A DNA stretch of 5,760 nucleotides from Cellvibrionales bacterium UBA1854 (GCA_002338445.1 DDII01000044.1:23656-29415), one strand, 5' to 3'. Numbered from the stretch's first letter, positions 1-5,750 are shown. A program made the numbers and translations. The notes: generated by a model not told the origin, from the letters alone.

Positions 1-2
1 CA

Positions 3-1112
3 TGGGTTGTGTGCGGAGAAAAAATCCGTAAGGCTGAGGCAACCGTGTTGGTCCGAAAAGCCTGGGTAGCTGGTGTTACCGCGGCGCTGTTCGCCGATAT
101 CCCGACTGAAATATTTGACCCAAATGGAGATCTTTCATTCCGTTATATGGATCCCGATTGGTTGGATCTGAATACAATTTTGCGTGAAAGAGTACTCGCT
201 AAAATGTGTTTTTGGGATACCCATATCGGGATTCCCAACTCCCTCGAGTATCCCTTCGAAAATGTTGGCAGACATTCATTTTTATTGTGGGACCAGCGTG
301 TCGCATTAGGCCTTACTAATATTGAAGACTCAGATGGAGATGGGATCATAAACGCTATTGATAACGACGACGATAATGACGGCTATGAAGATCAAATAGA
401 GATTTCTTCTTCTACAAACCCGCTCGATGCTACAAGTCGACCCAAGCGAGCGTTTTATACGATTAGGGTTTCTCACCAACAAAATATCATCCTGCACCTC
501 AAAGATGTTGATGATTCAATGAGCGTGACTTTGGATAACAATTCGGAAGAGCGTCTAGCTACTTTTACTAGTCATTTTGGCGACACTGGATCATTTAACA
601 TCAGCGATACTATCACTGGTCCGTCAAGCACCTTGGGACTGCAATTGGTTAATGAGACAGCTGGGTACTCTTTCGATTGGTCACTTGAGGTCGATGGCAG
701 GGTTGTTTTGGGAGCACATTGTGGTGATTTCAACACCTTTGGATGTGCCAATGATAGTTATGAGGAAGGAGTTGTATACTCGGTCGAAATCGTCCTCGAA
801 AATGAATCTTATGCGCCAGAGGATACGGGTGCTCCGGTGATTAGTTTGACGGGTGATGCGACGGTTTCTGTGAGTCAGAATGAACCTTACATTGATCTTG
901 GTGCTAGTGCAGATACCGGGGAGACGGTAGTAGTTGACTCATCGGCTGTCGATACTGCGAAGGTCGGCAGATATACGGTTACCTATAATGTGTATGATGA
1001 GGCGGGCAACTCGGCGACACACGTGACGAGAATAGTTAACGTGGTTGGATCTTTGAATCGTCCGCCGGTTTTTCTAAAAGGGGGTAACGAGGGATTATAT
1101 GCAATACCTTAA
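3..1112 (+). CDS. Secreted-type protein with TSP3 calcium repeat and Ig-like (DUF5011-type) domain, 5' partial
   Basis: The frame is open to the left edge, so the N-terminus is missing. A GTG at position 9 is in frame but has no visible ribosome-binding site and is probably not the true start. Residues below are numbered from that GTG. Residues about 1-105 match no family I recognise. Residues about 106-130 form an Asp-rich thrombospondin type 3 repeat (DSDGDGI, then DNDDDNDGYED) ending in the common TNPLDATSRP tail, which is expected to bind calcium. Residues about 148-265 look like a beta-sandwich region with two cysteines (C238, C246) that could form a disulfide. Residues about 275-346 look like a bacterial Ig-like domain of the DUF5011/Cry22-like type (GAPVISLTGDATVSV through VGRYTVTYNVYDEAGNSAT). 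The protein then stops 21 residues later, just after NRPPVF, which often opens a further Ig or cadherin-like repeat, so the 3' end may be truncated. Such architectures are usually extracellular or surface-bound. A polysaccharide-related role is only a guess from the neighbouring uronate genes. Confidence 0.8.
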   Translation, partial: WVVCGEKIRKAEATVLVRKAWVAGVTAALFADIPTEIFDPNGDLSFRYMDPDWLDLNTILRERVLAKMCFWDTHIGIPNSLEYPFENVGRHSFLLWDQRVALGLTNIEDSDGDGIINAIDNDDDNDGYEDQIEISSSTNPLDATSRPKRAFYTIRVSHQQNIILHLKDVDDSMSVTLDNNSEERLATFTSHFGDTGSFNISDTITGPSSTLGLQLVNETAGYSFDWSLEVDGRVVLGAHCGDFNTFGCANDSYEEGVVYSVEIVLENESYAPEDTGAPVISLTGDATVSVSQNEPYIDLGASADTGETVVVDSSAVDTAKVGRYTVTYNVYDEAGNSATHVTRIVNVVGSLNRPPVFLKGGNEGLYAIP

Positions 1113-1245
1113 TGTGGTTAAGGTAGTCATCGGGTATAGGAGGATTGGTGGTTATTGTGATGTAATCAACTTGTTTACGTTTCAAATGTTAAAATTGAAG
1201 AAAAGGTAGGCTTTTAATAATTACTTAGATGCTATTTGTGTAAAC

Positions 1246-1271
1246 TGATATTCTTTCCAAGAAAAATATCA
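1246..1271. repeat. Imperfect dyad (TGATATT / AATATCA)
   Basis: Seven bases, TGATATT at 1246-1252, are the exact reverse complement of AATATCA at 1265-1271. Inside, after one mismatch, TTT (1254-1256) pairs with GAA (1261-1263) with one G-U, leaving a CCAA loop. It is followed by mixed sequence, not a T-run, so it does not look like a standard intrinsic terminator. It could be an operator for a regulator of the uronate genes or an RNA stem. Nothing in the sequence decides between these. Confidence 0.5.
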
Positions 1272-1313
1272 ATGATGATATCGTTAAATATAGATGTAAA
1301 GGTTAGGAGGGCA

Positions 1314-1352
1314 ATGGGATTCAGAGTCTTTGTTATTTTGCGCGGCGGATAG
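1314..1352 (+). CDS. Possible 12-residue leader or mini-peptide
   Basis: A perfect AGGAGG at 1305-1310 lies three bases before an ATG at 1314, which opens a frame of only 12 codons (MGFRVFVILRGG) ending in TAG. The ribosome-binding site is better than that of any full gene in this window. The frame sits about 140 bases upstream of uxuA, with two stem-loops between, so a leader-peptide arrangement is imaginable. The peptide lacks the run of repeated codons seen in classical attenuators, and it could equally be the fossil start of a lost gene or chance. No known family is recognised. Confidence 0.2.
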   Translation: MGFRVFVILRGG

Positions 1353-1425
1353 AACATGATCACCCAACACTCCAAAAGTACCTAATTAAAAGAGTGAAGA
1401 AAACTCAGTAAAACGTTGATTATGA

Positions 1426-1445
1426 GGTTTTTATTTTAAAAAACT
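1426..1445. repeat. AT-rich inverted repeat (GTTTTT / AAAAAC)
   Basis: GTTTTT at 1427-1432 is the reverse complement of AAAAAC at 1439-1444, with a six-base loop and an outer G-T wobble. It is weak as an RNA stem because it is nearly all A-T. In a region this AT-rich it may be coincidental. It lies 50 bases upstream of the uxuA start, where promoter elements would be expected. Confidence 0.3.
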
Positions 1446-1454
1446 ATAAGTTTT

Positions 1455-1478
1455 ATCTTGCTGTAATTTTAGCAAGGT
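1455..1478 (+). promoter_or_regulatory. Stem-loop in the uxuA leader
   Basis: CTTGCT (1457-1462) and AGCAAG (1471-1476) form a perfect six-base stem around the loop GTAATTTT. One U-G and one A-U pair extend it to eight pairs. The base of the stem ends seven bases before the uxuA Shine-Dalgarno sequence. It could be an operator for a transcription factor or an mRNA structure affecting translation or stability. No T-run follows, so it is unlikely to be a simple terminator. Confidence 0.4.
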
Positions 1479-1484
1479 CTCATT

Positions 1485-1490
1485 AGGGGA
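1485..1490 (+). promoter_or_regulatory. Ribosome-binding site of uxuA
   Basis: AGGGGA lies four bases upstream of the ATG at 1495. It supports this start, and the protein N-terminus from this ATG aligns with the family start (ETWRWFGP). Confidence 0.7.
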
Positions 1491-1494
1491 TTTT

Positions 1495-2673
1495 ATGAAA
1501 GAGACATGGAGATGGTTCGGTCCCGACGATACGGTGAGTTTGGATAATATCCTACAAGCCGGTGCCTCAGGCGTCGTGACTGCACTCGATCATATTGAAA
1601 CAGGACAAATCTGGCCTATTAAAGATATTGATGAGCGAAACACACTCATAAAAAGTGCCGGCCTAGAATGGTCTGTAGTCGAAAGCGTACCGGTTCATCA
1701 TGATATTAAAACTCGGTCAGGTTCCTTTCAGAATTACATTGAGAATTACAAACAGAGCATTAGAAATATTGGTTCTGTAGGTATTTCGACTATCTGCTAC
1801 AACTTTATGCCGATCTTAGATTGGACTCGGACTGATTTGAGTTTTTCTCTACCTAACCGGAGTCAGGCGCTTCGTTTTGATATGATTGACTTTGCAACTT
1901 ATGATGTTTTCATCCTTCAGCGCGATGGGGCGGCAAAGGATTACTCAGAAGAAATTTTGGCAAAGGCAGGGGACAGAATTCATGATTTGAACGACGAAGA
2001 TGCACTCAGGCTAGAAAAGAATATCATTGCAGGTCTCCCCGGTGGGGAGGGATCTTATGACCGATCTGGGCTCTCACAGATGTTGTCAACCTTTGATATG
2101 ATTGATAGAGATAGCTACCAGACAAACTTGCATGAATTTTTGGAATCGATTATTCCTGTAGCGGAGGAGTCAGGCGTTCGCATGGCTATCCATCCTGATG
2201 ATCCGCCTTTTAGTCTTTTTGGATTGCCCCGTGTTGTCTCAACGGCGGACGACCTCAAAAGCATCCTCGATGTCTTTCCAAGTCCGTCCAATGGTATTAC
2301 TTTTTGCTCTGGATCGCTGGGGACACGAGCTGATAATGATTTGTTGAGCATGGTTCGAGAATTCGGTGCTAACATCTTCTTTGTTCATTTGCGAAATATT
2401 ATCCGTCAACCAAACGGTTCCTTTCATGAGTCAGAGCATCTTAATGGCATGGTTGATATGGTTAGCCTTGTCAAAGAGCTTATCACGCAAGAGCGAAAAC
2501 AAAATCGAGCTGGAAAAAAACAACTAATTCCAATGCGTCCAGACCATGGGCATACCATGGCCAGTGAGCTTGGCAACCGCAACATTCGACCCGGATATTC
2601 GTTTTGCGGTCGGATGAAGGGCCTTGCTGAATTACGAGGTGTGAGCAGGGCTATTTCTGGGGTTGATGTGTAA
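1495..2673 (+). CDS. uxuA: Mannonate dehydratase
   Basis: This cytoplasmic enzyme (EC 4.2.1.8) dehydrates D-mannonate to 2-keto-3-deoxy-D-gluconate, the third step of glucuronate breakdown. The 392 residues compare with 394 in the E. coli protein, and the match runs from the first residues (TWRWFGPDD) nearly to the C-terminus. Recognisable blocks are WSVVESVPVHHDIKTRSG (59-76), CYNFMPILDWTRTDL (101-115), RNIIAGLPGGEG-like region (about 175-186), VRMAIHPDDPP (228-238), the ADND block (279-282), FFVHLR (295-300) and LIPMRPDHGH (344-353). By family knowledge the divalent metal is held by His, Cys, His and Asp, which fit H233, C271, H298 and D350 here, so the active site looks intact. The fold is a TIM barrel of the xylose isomerase-like class. 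The gene precedes uxaC by 77 bases on the same strand and is probably co-transcribed with it. No truncation or frameshift is visible. Confidence 0.97.
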   Translation: MKETWRWFGPDDTVSLDNILQAGASGVVTALDHIETGQIWPIKDIDERNTLIKSAGLEWSVVESVPVHHDIKTRSGSFQNYIENYKQSIRNIGSVGISTICYNFMPILDWTRTDLSFSLPNRSQALRFDMIDFATYDVFILQRDGAAKDYSEEILAKAGDRIHDLNDEDALRLEKNIIAGLPGGEGSYDRSGLSQMLSTFDMIDRDSYQTNLHEFLESIIPVAEESGVRMAIHPDDPPFSLFGLPRVVSTADDLKSILDVFPSPSNGITFCSGSLGTRADNDLLSMVREFGANIFFVHLRNIIRQPNGSFHESEHLNGMVDMVSLVKELITQERKQNRAGKKQLIPMRPDHGHTMASELGNRNIRPGYSFCGRMKGLAELRGVSRAISGVDV

Positions 2674-2723
2674 GCTTGGATTGCCGGTTTCATTGTGGAT
2701 TAGATGTCGGGTCAATTTTTAAA

Positions 2724-2744
2724 GGGAATAGGGAATAGGGAATA
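2724..2744 (+). repeat. Three tandem GGGAATA units in the uxaC leader
   Basis: GGGAATA occurs three times head to tail at 2724-2730, 2731-2737 and 2738-2744, ending six bases before the uxaC ATG. Each junction reads TAGGGAAT, so every unit offers a Shine-Dalgarno-like AGGG. The copy nearest the start (2737-2740) is about ten bases from the ATG, and the first copy reads AAGGG. No better ribosome-binding site is present, so the repeat probably is the binding site. Short tandem units like this can change copy number by replication slippage. Confidence 0.85.
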
Positions 2745-2750
2745 ACACTG

Positions 2751-4169
2751 ATGAGTGAAGTTTTACATCTGTATCCCGATAGGTTTCTTGGACAAACTGG
2801 AGAGATTCGGTCAGTTGCTCGGCGTCTCTTTACCGAGGTGGAGTCACTACCAATTATAAGTCCTCATGGCCACACTGAGCCTCGTTGGTTTGCAGATAAC
2901 AAGGTGTTTGATAATCCAACCGATTTGTTGATTGTACCTGATCATTATATCTTTAGGATGCTCTACAGTCAGGGTGTGTCTCTTGAGTCACTTCGAATCC
3001 CTATTGCTGGAAATGAGAGCAAAGTGGGTCCGCTCGAGGCGTGGGGGATATTCGCTGATTACTACTATCTCTTTCAGGGCACGCCGACCAGAATTTGGCT
3101 CGATTACGTGTTTTATGAGGTTTTCGGTCTCAGGGATGTACTGAGTGCTAAAACCGCGCAACAGTATTATGAGAAAATATCACACCAATTAAAGATGGAT
3201 GCTCTTAGACCGAGAGCGATTCTGGATCGATTTAATATAGAGTTTCTTGCAACAACTGACGGTGCGCTGGATTCTCTTCAGTCTCATCAGAATATTGCTC
3301 GAGCAGGATTTGGACATCGTGTAGTCCCAACATTTCGACCGGATAGCGTTACAGATCCTGATTGTCCGGGGTTTTTTGATAATGTTGCTAGATTGTCGGA
3401 AATTACTGGTGAAGAGGCTACAACATGGCATGGTTACCTCTCTGCGTTAAAGAATCGACGTGAATTTTTTAAAAGTCATGGAGCTACCGCAACTGATCAT
3501 GGCCATCCCTCTGCACACACATCGGACCTGTCCAATATTGAATGTCAAAAGTTGTTTGCAAAATGCTTGAGGGGAGATGCGGATGCTCAGGAAAAAGAGT
3601 ACTTTCGAGGTCAAATGCTGACGGAGATGGCAGCAATGAGCCTCGACGATGGTTTGGTGATGCAGCTTCACGTGGGTGTGTCACGAAATCATAATAAACA
3701 ATTATTTAATCGCTTCGGTCAGGACAAAGGAGCAGATATTCCAATTCCAATGGAATTTGTGGAGGGGTTAAAACCTCTACTGCAACGGTTTGGCAACGAG
3801 TCCTCTTTGTCTGTAATACTTTTTACGCTCGATGAATCTACTTATTCTAGGGAGTTGGCTCCTTTAGCGGGACATTACCCATGCTTAAGACTTGGACCAG
3901 CTTGGTGGTTTCATGACAGTCCGGAGGGGATGATGAGATATCGTCAGCAGGTATCAGAGACCGCGGGATTCTACAACACTGTCGGCTTCAATGATGATAC
4001 CCGCGCATTATTTTCGATCCCCGCGCGCCATGACCTTGCTCGGCGCATCGATTGTCAATTTTTGGCTGGCTGGGTAGTACAGCGAAGGCTCAGCGAGGAT
4101 CAGGCGCTCCTTTTGGCAAAGGATCTTGCATATCGGCTTCCCAAGGATGCTTACAAGGTGGAACAGTAA
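2751..4169 (+). CDS. uxaC: Uronate (glucuronate) isomerase
   Basis: This cytoplasmic aldose-ketose isomerase (EC 5.3.1.12) converts D-glucuronate to D-fructuronate and D-galacturonate to D-tagaturonate. It belongs to the amidohydrolase superfamily. The 472 residues are close to the 470 of E. coli, but the motifs resemble the divergent, non-enterobacterial branch. Seen here: HLYPDRFL (6-13), PIISPHGHTEPRWFA (34-48) with the paired histidines H39 and H41, FLATTDGALDSL (165-176), MQLHVGVSRNHN (304-315), GPAWWFHDSPEG (382-393), TAGFYNTVGFNDDTR (404-418) and SIPARHDLARR (422-432). The TTDG at 168-171 departs from the usual TTDDP. The start is supported by the family-like N-terminus. Its ribosome-binding site lies in the tandem GGGAATA repeat. 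The gene follows uxuA in the same direction and supplies the first step of the pathway that uxuA continues, with the fructuronate reductase step missing between them. No frameshift is seen. Confidence 0.96.
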   Translation: MSEVLHLYPDRFLGQTGEIRSVARRLFTEVESLPIISPHGHTEPRWFADNKVFDNPTDLLIVPDHYIFRMLYSQGVSLESLRIPIAGNESKVGPLEAWGIFADYYYLFQGTPTRIWLDYVFYEVFGLRDVLSAKTAQQYYEKISHQLKMDALRPRAILDRFNIEFLATTDGALDSLQSHQNIARAGFGHRVVPTFRPDSVTDPDCPGFFDNVARLSEITGEEATTWHGYLSALKNRREFFKSHGATATDHGHPSAHTSDLSNIECQKLFAKCLRGDADAQEKEYFRGQMLTEMAAMSLDDGLVMQLHVGVSRNHNKQLFNRFGQDKGADIPIPMEFVEGLKPLLQRFGNESSLSVILFTLDESTYSRELAPLAGHYPCLRLGPAWWFHDSPEGMMRYRQQVSETAGFYNTVGFNDDTRALFSIPARHDLARRIDCQFLAGWVVQRRLSEDQALLLAKDLAYRLPKDAYKVEQ

Positions 4170-4413
4170 CTTGCGGGCAATCTCACAAATTTTAAATGAT
4201 GAAAACGTGAACAAGTTATCCTATTCGCCGCCCGGTTCACTGAGCAAGGGCCACTTGTTTCATGAAAGACTTGTTGCGTTTGCTAGGTCTGAAATGATGG
4301 ATACTCTTCAGAAGATAAACTCAATTCGGCTCGATCATTGGTTCATTGTGGTTTATTTCGGTTTGAGTAAATTTTCAGATCTGTTTGAAAAAGACGTTAT
4401 TAAAATGGTCATA

Positions 4414-4451
4414 CTGCTCTGAGCGGGTAGCAGCGCAAAAGAGGTTTTTTT
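4414..4451 (+). terminator. Possible rho-independent terminator after uxaC
   Basis: CTGCT (4414-4418) can pair with AGCAG (4429-4433). An alternative pairing joins CTCT (4417-4420) to AGAG (4440-4443) around an inner GCG/CGC stem. A run of seven T residues follows at 4445-4451. The first stem is separated from the T-run by 11 bases, which is longer than usual. The alternative stem ends next to the T-run but has internal mismatches. It lies 245 bases after the uxaC stop. If functional it would split kdgK from the uxuA-uxaC transcript. Confidence 0.35.
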
Positions 4452-4507
4452 GTAATAGTCAAGATTGACCACAGTGACCATGATTTTGAGACTGTCAAAG
4501 CGTGTTT

Positions 4508-4527
4508 TGTTCCCCTTGAGGGGAATA
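4508..4527 (+). promoter_or_regulatory. Stable CCCC-TTGA-GGGG hairpin upstream of kdgK
   Basis: CCCC at 4512-4515 pairs with GGGG at 4520-4523 around the tetraloop TTGA. T-A pairs and one G-T wobble extend the stem to eight pairs (4508-4527). It lies 32 bases before the kdgK ATG and is the most GC-rich stem in the non-coding parts. No T-run follows on the + strand. Possible roles are an operator, an mRNA-stabilising 5' structure or a processing site. Confidence 0.5.
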
Positions 4528-4559
4528 ACTCTTGATTAAGAATTGCTGGAAATATTGTT

Positions 4560-5468
4560 ATGAAGAAGAAAATTATATGCATTGGAGAGTGCATGATCGA
4601 GATAACAGACGAACGGTTGTTAGATAGAGGCTTCCAGTTTGCTGGCGACGTATACAACACTGCTTATAGTTTAAGACATGGGTTGGGGCCTCAATTTGAT
4701 GTTGATTTTCTGACAGCGCTTGGAGACGATGAGTTTAGTGCGCAGATGCTTGAATGCTGGCGAGACGATGGGATAGGCACTTCAAAGGTGGTTATATTGG
4801 ATGGTGATCTACCGGGGCTATACATTATCAAAACTGACAAAAAAGGTGAGCGACGTTTTCACTATTGGAGAGGTGAGTCGGCAGCAAAACACTTTTTAAA
4901 CTCAATCGACTTTATTAATTGTCTTAGCTCACTTAGCAAACCATTCTGTATATATTTTTCAGGAATCACACTTGCTCTAATGCAAAATGATATTCGCTCT
5001 ATTTTTTTTCAAGTTATCGAAGATTTTCGGGCTAGTGGGACCATCGTGGCATTTGACTCGAACTTTCGACCGTCATTATGGGCTTCTTCAGAACAAGCGA
5101 CAGGAGCTTTACAGAAAGCGTGGCAGCTGACTGACATTGCTTTACCAACATTGGAGGACGAAGTAAAATTATTTGGGGATACCTCTGCTGAAGACCTCTC
5201 GAGAAAGCTTATTAATTTTGGTGTAAGTGCAGGTGTAATAAAATTGGGCGCTGAAGGATGCTTCGCATTCGATGGTAAAAGCAACCAGTTTTGCCAAGCT
5301 AAGAGAATCCGACGAGTTGTTGATACCACCGGCGCGGGAGATGCATTTAATGGTGGATTCCTATCTTGTTACTTCAAAACAGATGATGTTGTTCAAGCGT
5401 CTGTCTATGCCTCTAGATTGGCAGAACAGGTAATTGGCCATGCTGGAGCAATAAATCGTTGTAACTGA
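4560..5468 (+). CDS. kdgK: 2-dehydro-3-deoxygluconokinase (KDG kinase), PfkB family
   Basis: This cytoplasmic kinase (EC 2.7.1.45) uses ATP to phosphorylate 2-keto-3-deoxygluconate to KDPG, which KDPG aldolase then cleaves to pyruvate and glyceraldehyde 3-phosphate. The 302 residues compare with 309 in E. coli KdgK. Matching blocks are IICIGECMIEI (5-15), the substrate-side FAGDVYNTAYSLR (27-39), FLTALGDDEFSAQML (50-64), LPGLYII (84-90), GERRFHYWRGESAAK (96-110), FDSNFRPSLWAS (165-176), PTLEDE (196-201), KLGAEGC (228-234) and the PfkB signature DTTGAGDAFNGGF (255-267). Catalytic base Asp261 is present. The GERxFxYWR block separates KDG kinases from fructokinases and ribokinases. The ATG is the first in frame after a stop at 4533-4535, and the N-terminus fits the family. 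The ribosome-binding site is weak (GGA at 4548-4550, nine bases away), so translation may be modest or structure-dependent. The C-terminus is slightly short but keeps the GAI element. Confidence 0.96.
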   Translation: MKKKIICIGECMIEITDERLLDRGFQFAGDVYNTAYSLRHGLGPQFDVDFLTALGDDEFSAQMLECWRDDGIGTSKVVILDGDLPGLYIIKTDKKGERRFHYWRGESAAKHFLNSIDFINCLSSLSKPFCIYFSGITLALMQNDIRSIFFQVIEDFRASGTIVAFDSNFRPSLWASSEQATGALQKAWQLTDIALPTLEDEVKLFGDTSAEDLSRKLINFGVSAGVIKLGAEGCFAFDGKSNQFCQAKRIRRVVDTTGAGDAFNGGFLSCYFKTDDVVQASVYASRLAEQVIGHAGAINRCN

Positions 5469-5487
5469 GCGTTATACTGTCATCTAA

Positions 5488-5513
5488 CTAACTGAAGAAA
5501 AAAGTTCAGTTGG
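5488..5513 (+). repeat. Stem-loop 20 bases after kdgK
   Basis: AACTGAA (5490-5496) is the exact reverse complement of TTCAGTT (5505-5511), with loop GAAAAAAG. One U-G and one C-G pair extend it to nine pairs (5488-5513). Its position soon after the kdgK stop suits a transcript-end or 3'-stabilising structure, but the bases after it (AATTATGC) are not a T-run, so a standard rho-independent terminator is not supported. Confidence 0.45.
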
Positions 5514-5741
5514 AATTATGCTTCATTACAAAAAGTTACTAGCGCTTTGGCTTACTCCAAACTATAAAACACGGATTTGGTATTGTCTTTTGCTAACTTA
5601 TGGGGGATTGTGTGAGAGATTATATTTTTGTGTATAAGCAGAGAGAGAACGACTTAGAGCGTCTATATCTGAAGATTTGATTCAATTACTAATTTGGTTT
5701 CCTTTGTAAAATTGTAAGAAAGCAACATTACTCCTAAAAAA

Positions 5742-5750
5742 TAAGGAGGA
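5742..5750 (+). promoter_or_regulatory. Strong Shine-Dalgarno sequence for a gene beyond the window
   Basis: TAAGGAGGA matches the 16S rRNA 3' end over nearly its full length. Ten bases follow before the window ends, with no ATG, GTG or TTG among them, so the start codon probably lies just past position 5760. CTCCT at 5731-5735 is an exact complement of AGGAG at 5744-5748 and could mask it. Confidence 0.6.

Larger units (their letters stand above)
1113..1494. other. Intergenic spacer between the TSP3/Ig protein gene and uxuA
   Basis: These 382 bases contain no convincing gene. They hold a dyad at 1246-1271, an AGGAGG followed by a 12-codon frame at 1305-1352, an AT-rich inverted repeat at 1426-1445 and a stem-loop at 1455-1478. 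A second orphan AGGAGG at 1138-1143 precedes only a few codons before a stop. I looked for a sigma-70 promoter for uxuA and found no -35/-10 pair with normal spacing. The spacer presumably carries the end of the first transcription unit and the control region of the uronate genes, but this is inferred from position. Confidence 0.6.
4170..4559. other. Long spacer between uxaC and kdgK, with a doubtful reading frame
   Basis: These 390 bases separate two genes of one pathway and are unusually long for an operon gap. A frame read from GTG at 4207 to TGA at 4422 would give about 71 residues (beginning VNKLSYSPPGSL) but has no ribosome-binding site and matches no family I know. The same frame stays open back into the 3' end of uxaC, so it may be chance. 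The rest holds a possible terminator at 4414-4451, a TGACCA direct repeat at 4466-4471 and 4475-4480, and a stable hairpin at 4508-4527. The spacer could be the remnant of a deleted gene or a control region with its own promoter for kdgK. Confidence 0.5.

Noticed and set aside
577..840. Second + strand frame inside the TSP3/Ig gene, considered as a possible frameshift partner
   Set aside because: The main frame keeps recognisable domain sequence throughout this stretch, so the alternative frame is a shadow.
1171..1195. TTGTTT and TAAAAT as a promoter pair upstream of uxuA
   Set aside because: The spacer is only 13 bases, too short for a sigma-70 promoter, and it would leave a 300-base leader.
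2689..2698. GTTTCATT-like half-site between uxuA and uxaC as a KdgR operator
   Set aside because: Only one half matches; the opposite TGAAAC arm is absent.
4258..4267. Perfect palindrome TTTCATGAAA, reminiscent of KdgR-type GTTTCA half-sites
   Set aside because: The symmetry does not extend beyond ten bases, the spacing differs from the KdgR consensus I know, and it lies far from any start codon.
4465..4491. TTGACC as a -35 box for a kdgK promoter
   Set aside because: No acceptable -10 hexamer lies 16-18 bases downstream.
4409..4660. 83-codon minus-strand frame across the kdgK start
   Set aside because: It overlaps the conserved N-terminus of KdgK, has low-complexity unlikely protein composition and no recognisable domain.
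5009..5329. 106-codon minus-strand frame opposite kdgK
   Set aside because: It lies wholly within the well-supported kdgK coding region, its product resembles no family, and it is composition-driven antisense reading.
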